From the NCBI GenBank assembly GCA_922989275.2, contig OV277871.1:28158693-28222692 (forward strand): DNA of 64,000 bases. The letters are read 5' to 3'. Each line of letters begins with the position of its first letter. The stretch's first letter is position 1. This DNA is from Gari tellinella. Lineage: Eukaryota; Mollusca; Bivalvia; Cardiida; Psammobiidae. This document shows, piece by piece, positions 43,194 to 55,800 of this stretch. Made by a program: the position numbers and the translations under genes. The notes beneath the pieces are model-generated. The model was given only the letters and a program-made list of their open reading frames with translations, did not search any database and had not been told where the DNA came from.

Positions 43194-43627
43194 ACACCCC
43201 TATTTTCATTCGATAAAACAATGAAGAACTTAATCGAGTACCATCGAGACGACTGAGACGATGTACGGAGGCTATCTCTTCGAAAATAGTTTTACTAAGA
43301 TTTAAAAAATAAATAGGCTCTACTTTTAATTTGACAAATATATTTGAGAGGCGGTTTGTGTCTCGTCTCAATATTTCATATAGCACATAAGAACGTAATT
43401 CTACTTACTTTTTTTCTAATAGACACGCCCCTGGTTTGAATTTTTTTTTAAACGAAAGTATTATTTTCAAGAAATATATATTTAATAAAAAATAGTAGAA
43501 ATCAAAACATTTCAGTGTAAGGTCTTTCATATGTTTTTATTAACAAGTTGTTTTACTTTTTTAAGTTATCTTTCATTAACTCTAAATCTTTATTTGGTCT
43601 TTGTTATTGATTTAACCTGCAGACAAA

Positions 43628-43800
43628 ATGGCTGACTCGTCCCACCTTTTGGTGGCTGCGGGGTTGTTTTTATTTGTTTTCCTGACATGGAGAGACCTTT
43701 CAGGAACTGAGCCCAGCCAGTCGACATCCAATGTCAATAAGGATATAAAAGTTCCTAAATTCGCTCAGTTTGCCACTCCAACTTTAAAGTTTATGTATTG
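43628..43800 (+). CDS. SELENOT: SELENOT exon 1
   Basis: ATG context ACAAAATGG. Encodes MADSSHLLVAAGLFLFVF.. to FATPTLKFMY and the first two bases of the redox Cys; donor GTAAGT. Confidence 0.93.
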
Positions 43801-46800
43801 GTAAGTTACATCACTAAATCATTTATTACGACATTAGATCACACTCGTGCCGGACTTTAGTTTAGAGAAGCTATTTGTTAACCGATCGATTAATCAGGCG
43901 AATATCTTCATTCTTAATTATGTTAACCAATAAACCCATAGCCTGTTTCTAATGTTGAATATAGGTGTCCACTTAAAGCAGTTTGAAAGTAAAGCAAGTT
44001 TGAACGTAAAGCAGTCTGCTTTAAAGCTACCATCTGATTCTGGGGTGACAGACTAAGTGTGCCACTGCCCAAGTGTCCCACTGCCTAAGTGTACCATTTC
44101 TAGACTAAGCGTGCCACCTATGAAATTATATAGGGTAGATCTGTTGGGTGGTCAACAATGATGTGTTAATTACACTTAATAATTAATTGTTAGCTAGTGT
44201 GGTTTTAACAGGCATCCAAACTGCGACAAAGTTTGGATCCTAATGACATTTAACACATATAGGTGTGAAATATTTTTAAAAACAAATGCTAAAATACTTT
44301 TTACTTTTATTTTGTGTGCTGTACTAAATGGATTAGATCTATAGTGTTGGTCCTGATGGATATATATATATCATATTCTTTCAAGGAGAAAAGTGAATAA
44401 GTGTGATAAAGTGGAACATCTAATTTTCTTGTTTGTTCATTTAACTTCATGTTTTTAACACCTAAGGTTCAATATTTCACAATTTCACCTCTTTAAAACA
44501 TTATTATGAAAAATATAATGTGATAACATAATATATGGTAGACAGTATTAAATATTCCTCTATATAATTCATATGTGGCACGCTTAGTCCTGAAATGGCA
44601 CACTTAGACCTGGTACGCTTAGTCCGTGGCACGCTTAGTCTATAACTCCTGATTCTGATAGAATAAAGAAAATATTTTTTGTGATACATATTCATGACTG
44701 TTTTATTTGGAGCTGTTTTCTTTAATGGAGGGATAAATTAGCATATTTATGGGGTAATGGGTTAAAGTCCTGGTCATGTCCTTCTAGAAAGACCCTGTGT
44801 TTCGAATCATTTCTTCTTCTTCTGTGATAATGGCTAGCCGTCGCTATTGACAGATAATGGCCATACGTGGGGGTTAGATACAAGATACAAGAAACTTTAT
44901 TTATAGTCGGGTGTTTTCACAACATATATAACATTAGCTAAAAGCTATTTACCGACATAATAACACAAGTTTCTTAACAATAAGATTAACTAACAGCCTG
45001 TAAAAGAAATACATTATCATGTTAATACAGTAAAATTCTACAAAGTCCATTATAAAATACATTCATACATCACAGATTTTTGATATCACATATGAGATAG
45101 CATGCTTTAGCTGCTGCACAAATAGAGAATGAATAGTGGACAGGGGGATTATAAGCAGACAGCATAGACCAGATCAGACATCAAGTAATTTGTTGCCCCA
45201 TTAGGGTGAGTGATTGTCTGCTTCATTAGTTAGTAAAGAGATAGATTGTCACGTCTCCTGAGCTACTCAATCCACCCAGAAGGTCACGTCTCCTGAGCTA
45301 CTCAATCCACCCAGAAGGACGTGACAATTGTGATGTACTTAAAAAGGCCTGATCTGCCCTACATAGACTGTTTGTACATAGCAGATACTGGCTGTGCAGG
45401 TGAAAAAGACAAAGAATATTAGTATGTTACAGGATAAAAAAGATAAAAACAGATCTGTGTGGATTGATGGACATGAGCAGAATCCCGCCATTGCCAATAG
45501 GCCTACTAGCGGTTTATGAAGCGTCAATCAATGGTTAATCTCGGTCAAACAGTTATTAATCACAGACCCTGTCAATCACCGTTTCGATAGGGAAATTCGG
45601 CTTTGTGATTAGTTGATGATGCTATGCTTACGCCCGACACGCGTGACGGTGTTGACATATGAAACAATTTACTCGAGTACACAACACAGAGCCGTGATTA
45701 AGGCTAGTCGCTTTACAGATTAAGGCATGTCGGCAAGATCAAAGCATGTCGCGAAGAGACCGCCTGGAAGGAAGGCATGTCGCCCGCGACAGGCGTAAAC
45801 GGCCTGGGAAAATCCCTGGATCTTTAGAATAGTTATTTGTTACAAATCTTGCAGCTCTTGTTTACACTTTTTCTATTTTTTGGATGTCACAGATTTGGTA
45901 TGGGTCCCAGACTGTTGAACTATATTCTAAGGTTGGTCTAACTATGGATTTGTATGCTGCCGTCTTAGTCTCTGGCTTAGCTGAATGGAAATTTCATTTC
46001 CAGCTTTGAACTTAACAACATTGCTAAAACTGGTGCAAGTCGCTACCAACTTTCAAAATTGCTTCACGTTATTCAGGTTGATTTTTTACATTTTTCAGTT
46101 ACAGCTCAACCAGGGTCTTTCACAAATTTGTTATTTTCCGATAGCTAAAGTTCTATTACAAGGTCAAACACATTTTTAATTATAGCATTCTGCGCAATAA
46201 AAAATAATCCCCTACCCTTTTTCTGCTTTATTTCACAACTTTCCTCAGTTAAGCAAAACGTCAACTTCCTGTTAAAGAAATAAGAAGAATAGAAATACAA
46301 ACGAAACCAAAATTTAAAATGGACTGGGAGCCAGCGAGCCGATTTTTTTTCAAACCGTAAACGGAAATTGGTATTCTTGTTGTTTTTATATTCACCTGAT
46401 ATTCACCTGATCCTGATGGCCTTCTGTTGAGACGAATTCGTTTTGGCCCAAATTGACATGGTGTCCTCATAGAAGATAATTTAAAAACTTGAACTTGCAT
46501 GCATGCCTGGCCATTGCTTACTGCTCACTTATAGGAGAACTTATTATCTTTATACTTCCAATCTTTGTTGAGTTGGGACTTGAAGGCATTGACACTAGTA
46601 GCTACCACCGTACCCAGATCAAGACCATTCCAATTGTCCAACGAACGAATAGAGAATATGTTCTGGCCAAATGTTGATGTTGTGTACCGTTTGTGTAGCA
46701 TTAAGCTATATGTCCCCTAGTTTTGTTTGTGTTCAACACTAAATTATCTAAGTTCACAGATTCGTGACCTTACATGACCTTTGTTCAACAATGGCTGCAA

Positions 46801-49800
46801 GTTACAGAAAACGTGTAGTGTTCGGATTTAAACTATGGAATAGGACGCTAAGGACGTTGGCATTACATTTTGTGTCAAAAATATTGAATAAAATCACCAC
46901 AAAATGTGGGCACACAATGTTCAAATTAGAGAAAAACGTGTTCTAAGTCCTGACTGGATTTTTAGTCCTAAGAACTTTGCTATCAGAAAATTACATATTA
47001 ATTAGTGAAAGACCCTGGTTGAGCTGGAAAATGTAAAGAATCAACATGATAAATGTGAAATGATGAAAATTCGAAACACAGGGTCTTTCTAGAAGGCCTA
47101 CACAAAAGGGCTGTCATCAGGCGTTTAACCCTTCCTACTTTTTATTGGAGACGAAATATTTTGTCCCCAAACTATTTCCTCCCTTGTTGTTTCATCCCTG
47201 GTTGTTCAACTCCCAAATTATACCCTGGTTGTTTGGCCCTCAAAGCCCAGTAGTTTAGACCCCCCAAGGCCTGGTCGTTTCACAGTAGAATGTATAAAAT
47301 GATTAAAAAATAGACACACTGACTGACTGAGATTAAACTTGGTGTTTAATCAGGATCCAAACTGACAGGCTATTTCCACCAGATCTGACGATAATCTCTT
47401 AAAAAGTAGTTAAGAAAAACAAAATCTTTTTGTTTGATGAAGCTAATTGGCTCTGTCTAACAGACGACATTTTTATATGTCTTTAACAATAAAGCAAAGC
47501 TAATTGTCAAATGTCAGGCCTTTTTCTGGTGTATTCACGGGTCCGGTAAACCGACCCATTCTCAATGGGAAATGGTAACAAAAATTCCCAATTTAAAAAC
47601 AAATTCCCAATTTAAAAAACAAAACAATATAGTCAAATTCACATCAAAACTAATAAAGCAAGTGGAAAGAACTACTACATGCCTTTTTTATGGCCATTTA
47701 GCTTTGAAATATGTGAAATTAATTCTAAAAATTCTTTCTAAATCCATTTGATTTTTCACGGCCAAAAATTCTCTAAACAGACATTGCAGTTTTCCTAAAA
47801 TGGCCAGAAAAAGGCCTAAATATAAAAGGTCTGGGCCTTACGGTCTTAGAGAAGAAGATTTTAAAGGCTTTCCTTCATAAGAAAGATAAGCCCAGGGGCT
47901 GGGCCATTTTTTACCCCGGCTGTCATGATTTAAATGGGTATAACAGAATTCCCACCAGTTTTTACAATGTTGGGTAACCTTTGCAAACAGTTTGGATCCT
48001 GATGAGAAGTGGCATTAAAACTCTGACCCTGTTTTGAAAAGAAATTAAGAGAAAAATCTTTTTTTTAGAACAGTTGCAGAAGACAATTTTTGCTGACAAA
48101 AATTACCCATCATGCAAAGAGTTAAGGGTCCCGAAGATACAGGAGAATAGGATATAAGATGCTTTTTTCTTCTTTTCAGTTACTCCTGAGGGTACAGAAA
48201 AGTCTTTGAGCAGTATGCGCACGTGTTGCACGAGCGCTACCCGCATCTAGCAGTTGAGGGAGATAATTATCCTCCTCCTGCGTTGCGGCAGTTGCTAGCT
48301 CAAGGACTCAGTGCTCTCAAACTCATCATCATTGCCATGGTCGTGTTAGGACAAAATCCATTCCCTCATCTCAACATGGAGACACCAAGTATCTTCTCTT
48401 GGGCGACAGAAAACAAAGTAAGTACAGATTAGGCTTCTAGATGAAGAGTGAGTAATCAGAACATTTTCAAAATTCTCTCCATTATCCCTTTCCCTCATAG
48501 AAGCGCCTTTTAGCACATTTGATTTATTCCTCCTCTGAAGAAAATAGTTCCAATTTATACAGTCTTGAAAATGAACCATAAGAAATTTTTTTAAATCCTA
48601 GCAGATGATAGCTTAAAGCAGGCTGAAAGTAAAGCAGAATGTGCCTTAAGGCACATTTGGCTTTCCTTTCAACCTGCTTTATGTGGTCACATGTCTTCAA
48701 AACTAGAAATTATAAGGCTATGGGGTAAAGGGTTATGCTCCAGATTAGAATGAGATATCCCATTACTCCATAAATACAACTGTCATGCCTCATATATGAC
48801 ATTTATTTATTTTATTTATTATTTATTATACCAGATTTATATAGCGCTCTTTTCACACAGGGATTGTGCATTCAAAAGCGCTTTACATGAAATAACACAT
48901 ATGTACCTATAAATCGTTAAAAGACAAAATAACTACAATTAGATCTGAAATAAAACATGAATAAACATATAAAAGACAGCCCCCCAAAACGGCGATCACA
49001 TTACCCCCATCAATCAGCAATGAACCGACCGGCTAAGTATTGCCGACTGATATAAATAATGGTAGAGCGCCCAATGCAGGCCATCGACAAAACACAAATA
49101 ACTATAATTAGATCTAAAATAAATAAGAATAAACATACAAAAGACAGCCCCCAAAACGGCAATCACACCATCCCCATCAATCAGGAATGAACCAACCGGC
49201 TAAAGATCACATAATTTAATATTATAATAAATTTATTCCTCCACTGAACAAAATAATTCCAATTCATACATGTATAGTCATGAATATGTTTATAAGAAAT
49301 ATTTTCTATATTGTAGCAGATGGTAACTTAAAGCATGCTGAAATGAAAGTAAAGCAGAATGTGCCATAAGGCAAATTCTGCTTTACTTTCAATCTGCTTT
49401 AAGTGGTCACCTATCTTCAAAACTAAAAATAGGCTATGGGCATGGAGGAAGTATACCCTGGAGAAGTATCCGGCCGGCTCGCGATTTATCTTGTCGTCCA
49501 AAATCGGTCAATCAGCGGCGCTCGCTGGCGGCTAGAAAACAACGTTTTTCCGAAAGTTAGGTGTTAATAGAAATGCTTTTAATGTCATCTTTTCATTATA
49601 AATTTTAATACAGATGTTTTATTAGACAATGATCTTACGCGTAGTACAACATTTGAGGCGATAGCTTATAAATTGTTAGTATAGTGAGGTTTTGAAAATG
49701 AGAGAAAAACGTATTTTTTCGTTTACCTACGAAGCTTGTGTGTGTCTATATTTCTCTGCCACTGTCTGTTTGCCTCTTGTCTGTCTCTCTGTCTGTCTGT

Positions 49801-52800
49801 TTTTCTCTTATCTCTGTCTGTCAGTGTCTCGCTTCTTCTTTTCTGTCTCCATCTTTCTGTATGAATGTCTGTCTGTCTGTCTCTCTCTCTGATGATCCTC
49901 ATGCGGAGAAAAGATAAAATGTGTCATAAAGAGCTTAATTTGAAAAAGGGGTAAACTATATTTCAAGAGACATACTCTATGAATCCGACATTTTTGCAGC
50001 CTGGTCTGGATTACAACTGTTTGCAATTGCAATAGTCATCATGTTACTGGTATTCAGTAATGAGAGGGTTAATCCAGTCATCAACCAAACCAGGTGCATT
50101 GATGTTGGTTTTTTTTTCCTTTTTTTTTTTTCAATTCAATTCTATTATCTTTATTTTTTGTGATTTGTATAATATATAAAAAATCATGCGGTTACAGAAG
50201 TCAAAAACACATGTTCAAGTTACACGCACGGGTAGCATTGATCTTTTTTATTAAAGAGGAAACCCCCTGGTGTCCAGTTCCCTAACAAGCACTTCATAGA
50301 TAATCGGCATGTTCAAGAAGCATGGACTTCATGCTGGGAGAGTTTTATGACGCTTATAAATGGCCTGCTAATTGTGTAGGGTTACGTAATGTGTCACATT
50401 CCTTTGTGATGTGTAATATGGTAGACATGTAGTTTACAGATGAATAGCCCTAGTTCATTATTTAACCACAATTTCTTGATGATTTTATTCTTAAATAAAC
50501 GTCTATTACCTTTGTAGGTCATCATTACTTTTTTCGCTTCAAGAAAACCCCTGGTATTTTTACAACCGAAAGATAAGTGTCACGGCTTTATATCAAGACC
50601 TTTTTTTAATATATATATATATGTAAGACTCAAATCGTGGGTCGGTCCCAGATCGAGGGCCGTTTCGAAAAACGTGGGCCGATCCCAAATCGAGGGCCAA
50701 AAATCTTGGGCTAATCCCAAATCGTGGGCCGTTTTGAAAAAACTGTATTGGTATTGTTCAAGGTGTCAATATGCGAAAATATGGATTGTGTTAAATAAAT
50801 TCGGAGCTAAAATGGCCGGGTTTTTTATTTTGTGATGTACACTCTTCTACCAACTCGAACTTGTGAGCTCCGATTTCCGAACGGGCTTCCGCGATAAATC
50901 AGGATGCCAATTCGAAAATCGCGAGCCGATGTGAAACAAATTAACACTTCAGTGATAAACAACATAACGACAATGTACACGAGAAGCACATTTTAATATG
51001 ACGATATTTTATCAAATAAGTAGAAATGTATGAAAACAATATTAACACGTTTCATGTGTGTACATTGGCAGTTTGAAAATGAAACCAAACACAACGCACT
51101 GCCAACAAATGTAGAAACCGGCCAAAGTCTGACAATTATGATTATTTATTTATGCTTTTCGGTGGATTACCACGATATAGCAGTGGATGATCACTTGGTA
51201 ATCCACTGCAGTGGATTATCACCAATCGCTTTTATTATGAATTTTCCCCGTAGGGCTCCCCAAGAATCGTAGTCAATCGTGTCTTATCGTTAAATTCCGG
51301 CAGTCCGATTTGTCGCGAACTACTCACCGGAAGAGTACGAATCCAAACTCGGGAGCAACGAAGTCATTCGGATGACGTCATTATCCCGCCAACTGTCACG
51401 CGCATGTGTTCGACATAAAACGTGGGGCTCAACACGGGATAAATAATGTACGTTCGCTTTCAATTTTTAAACAATATCGTTTAAAAAGTGGCTTAAAAGC
51501 ATAAATAAATAGAATAACTGTGTTTTTTCAGTGTAAGATCGAATTTAATCCATTTCGTGAACATCAGACTGTTATATTTTCACTCGTGGCTTCGCCACTC
51601 GTGAAAATATAACGTCTGATGTTCACTCAATGGATTAAATTTCGATCTTACACTGAAAAAAACAGTTATCCTCTATTTATTACAAATTATCTATGAATGA
51701 ACACAACCGAATCACGCTAAGACTAAAACAGTCGGTTTAACTAACTCATGTTAACCACAAAAGTTTAAATGGGAAAGAATAGGATTGAACTACAGTCGAA
51801 CTCCGATATCTCAAACTCGCTTAACTCGAACTATCTGATATGTCGACACAGGAACTTCATTATTTCATGCTAGGTTATGTCGAAATTATCCGTATTTCAA
51901 AGTTAAAACGTGGCTAATTCACGTTTTAACTTTGAATTACGGGTATCTTCGACTTAACATATTTCGAGATATCGCAGTTCGACCGTAGTTAAATACCATT
52001 TTGTAGTAAGAATGAGTTTGTTAAAACGACTGTTTTAACTGATATCTATTAACTATATGACACACATTCGTACTGCTGTCTCTGATTCTGTACGTTGTAC
52101 CAGACGGCTTTTTAATAACTTCCGTACAAACGCCTGGTCTGTAAAAACCCGTCTGCAGGAAAGCTGTTCCCGCAGAGAGAGCCGGATTAAGTCTGTAGTA
52201 GACGGCCTCTTGTACATTTGGGTAGAACACAACCTCGTCTTGCAAATTTGATGAAAACTGCTCTAACGGGTACATTTCTCTGTGTAGATTTGTCCTCTGT
52301 ATCAGTGTGACTGATTTTTTGCGAGGCTGAAATTTATAAAGGACTTATACTTTAATATAAAAAACCAACAATACCAATACATTCTAGTTGATGTGTACTG
52401 TCGATTTTAGTGTAAGCTTAGAATGTCAATAACCCACATAATGCACACAAATAAAGTAACTCTCAATATAAATTTTTTATAAAACGCACGCGCTGTTACA
52501 TGTGACGTTGACTTGATTCGATGATTCGTGCATCAAGAAATGAAACGCTTTGCGATGGTGAAATTTGTTTTTATCACATAACTTGCGGTCTCATAGTGAC
52601 ATAAAGAAATTATATAAATATCGTGATACACAAGTGGAATATCCTTGTTTTGGTTCCTGTCCAACCTGTTCGATCACAAGCGCTGCATGTAACGGGACGC
52701 CAATTGACGTCTTTTGTAATGACGTTAACGTAATCAAAGAAACGTTTTATCGGAAAACCTATATAGCGGTGGGTCTACAAAATACGGCTTCAATCAATTT

Positions 52801-55800
52801 AATAGGTGCTTAAACTGTTATGTGATAAATAGAATCTCACATCGTTGCTAATTATTTTTTATTTTTAATAAACTCGTTGACTAAAATGAATATGACTCTC
52901 GCATAGGTTCCCGTCATATTAATTTAGTCAACTCCTTTATTAAAAATGAAAAATAATGATCACTTTAGAAAGATCCTCTATTGTATATTGATATTTAACT
53001 AGACAGCATTGTTCATGTGAGAAAGAGAAGCTGTTTCTCATCGATCTTTAAGACAAACTGTTATCAACCTCTTCTAGAATAGATAGAAAAAATATTTAGC
53101 CCCTCTCCCCCAAAATCAGTGAAATAAATTTTTATTTCTAGATTCGGTTGAGATTAGCTTGTCTCAAACATTGAGTTATGACAAACATACCGGCTCCTGA
53201 TTTTCCTTGCCTGTAGTGTTCCTCACAGGGTCGCTAAATCTGCGCTTGTACATACCTCGGTAATATTCATGTACGGCTGGCTGCAACATAAAGAATAATC
53301 ACATTGATCTAATTATCTTAACCCTTTCCCCCCATAGAAGCGACGTTTAGAACATTTAATCTGTTCCCAAACTGAAGAAAATAGTTCAATTATACAGTCA
53401 GTAATATGTGCAAAAAAAAAAATTCCTATATCCTAGCAAATAGTAGCTTAAAGCAGGTAAAAAGTAAAGCAGAATTTGTCTTAAGACACATTCTGCTTTA
53501 CTTCCAACCTGCTTTAAGTGGTCATCTGTCTTCACATTTTGAAACAGCATATGGGGTAAAAGGTTTATCAGATAAACGTGCTAAATATACAATGCACAAC
53601 AAAACCTTTAGCACACTGTGCATGGCATAGTAATACTTTACGAGTCTAAGTTATCAAAAAGTATGTTTTACTTCGCCATTTTTAAAAAAAGTACAGTTTA
53701 GTTTGACAAACTTGGATCACCGCGTGTCAACCAAACATTCTTTAACTGGTGTATATCATTTTTCCCTATTGCCGAATGCCGCAAAACAGGGTTCGCTGTC
53801 TTAACCGTAACTCATAATAAGACTGATAAAATCGCTTGTAGCATGAACAAATATTTTATTTTGAAGTCATAATGATGCCATGTTCTAACATTGACTTAAA
53901 TCTCAAAACGGAAATAAGTGTCAAAATATCATAATTAGACAATGCTAACAAATTTGGTTTAGATAAAATTTCTTGAACTGGTTGGATATACCGATATGTT
54001 GTTCGTCAAAGGCTCTCAACGTACCTTTTTATCCAATTTGTTCTATAATAGCAATACTAAAAACACACGCTATTTACTGGCAGGGGATTCATAAAACATT
54101 TGAAAGATTATATAAATCATTTCACTCAGAAATATTAACTTTTAGTATCTTGGATATCATGTACTTAATGCCTTACCGAAAACTCGTGTTCTACAGGCTC
54201 GGCCTCAGGGTCAAATACAGGTCCGTTGGGAAAAGGAGATTCTCCTTCGTTAACATGACACATCTGTAAAAATACATCAATGACGTCAAATCCACATAAA
54301 AGCGTCACGTTAGATATAACGTTAAAAACGTGTACAGTCGACCTTCGATATATCGTGATTAAGCCAATTTTTAACTTTGAAATATGGTTATGTTCGTCTT
54401 GACCAACCATGTATTAATGCAGTTTATATGTCGAACTAAGAGGTGTATTTTGGTGACTTATGTCCACATGGTCTCGATTTATATTCCCGTGTATTTAAAA
54501 TGTAAATAATTTTCCTTAATTAACATTTACATGTAAGCCTAATGTAGGCACCTGGCATCTTTTCACACAAAATAAACATTTTCAGGCAAATATTTGATTT
54601 CAGTATCTTTAATAATGACTAACTGACAAAAGATAATTAAGATTAAAACTCACTGGATTACTTGATGGACCACTCTGTTCTGACTGAGAAGACGTAATAA
54701 CGGCTGGCGACAGGGTCGGCATTGGTATCGACATAGGTGACCAATTATGCTGGTCATTCACTGGGGAGGCATCTGAAAATAATGCAATTTTATTATGGTT
54801 TCGTTTTACCTACATCGCACCGTCACATGCTAGGTCATTCTGGTGATATACAGCTTTTAAACTGTAGAAACAACGGTAACTGTGACATTGGTTAGATGGA
54901 AAACCACCTAACAGAAACTGGAAGTTATCGTCAGGACCCAGTCTTTAACCCATTCTTAATTACATGTATATGTAACTGATGGATTGTTCGACAGTGGTCG
55001 GAAACACGTAGCAATGGACACGTTCCTGTCTGTTTAAAGATAACAGAAAGTAATGGTAACATATTCTAAAAATAAAAACCCACCAAAACCAAATGAAATT
55101 ATATGACAACAGCCAATCTACAGTAATTGACACTTACCTGCGGGCATTCTTTCCACGGCAGTATTTAAAGTATCCTCCATTGCCTCTGGTGTACATTCCT
55201 TTTCAACCACAACAGCATCTATAACATAATTACGTTACACTATAGATCTATAACTTTATGTCTGCGTTAAGCTACCAAAATTATGTTATGAAATTGAACA
55301 TTTATCTTCAATGGAGGACTAAATTAACTGCGTTTAAATAGAGGATAATTGTTTTTTTTAGTATAAGATAGAAATTTAATCCATTGAGTGAACATTAGAC
55401 GTTATATTTTCACGATTGGCTTCGCCACTCGTGAAAATATAACAGTCTGATGTTCACGAAATGGATTAAATTCGATCTTATACTGAAAAAAATACAATTA
55501 TTCTATTTATTTATGCTTTTTAGCCACTTTTTAAACGAAATTGTTAGACAATTGTGAAAGGGAATGTACATGATTTACCCGGTGTTGAGCCCCAAGTTTA
55601 CATCGTACACATTACCGGTAACTGCCGCAATATAACGGTAAGACACGATTGACTACGATTTTTGGGGAGCCCTACGGGGAAAACGGCGATTGGTGATAAA
55701 CCACTGCAGTGGATTACCAAGTGATAATCCACTGCTATTTTCCGGTAATCCACCGAAAAGCATAAATAAATGCGTATCTTGGGAGTATAGGGTTAAACAA

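Larger units (their letters stand above)
38955..43201. mobile_element. 4.2-kb element with long repeat-built TIRs, between TAF9 and SELENOT
   Basis: Left end AGGGTCTGGGTAAAATAC, right end (reverse complement) AGGGGTGTGGGTAAAATAC, flanked by the 6-bp direct repeat ATTTTC (38949-38954 and 43202-43207). The right arm (about 42430-43193) mirrors about 38962-39720 at near identity. The arms consist of tandem units of about 340 bp; left side has about four (38962, 39432, 39768, 40110 onward), right side two. AG..CT ends plus a 6-bp duplication are seen in Maverick/Polinton elements, but no polymerase, integrase or capsid gene is visible, so the class is open. The interior holds one spliced-looking exon (41188-41279). 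Confidence 0.8.

Noticed and set aside
48187..48189. Nonsense mutation making SELENOT a pseudogene
   Set aside because: Position matches the Sec codon of the family, downstream exons are intact, and a SECIS is present.
49692..50032. Cys/Leu/Ser-rich ORFs on both strands
   Set aside because: They lie over a degenerate CTGT/CTCT simple repeat.
51140..55770. A single 4.6-kb transposon with about 450-bp TIRs
   Set aside because: Exons 3-7 inside it splice in phase with exons 1-2 outside it, so the gene is older than the right-hand repeat. Two MITE insertions are the simpler account.
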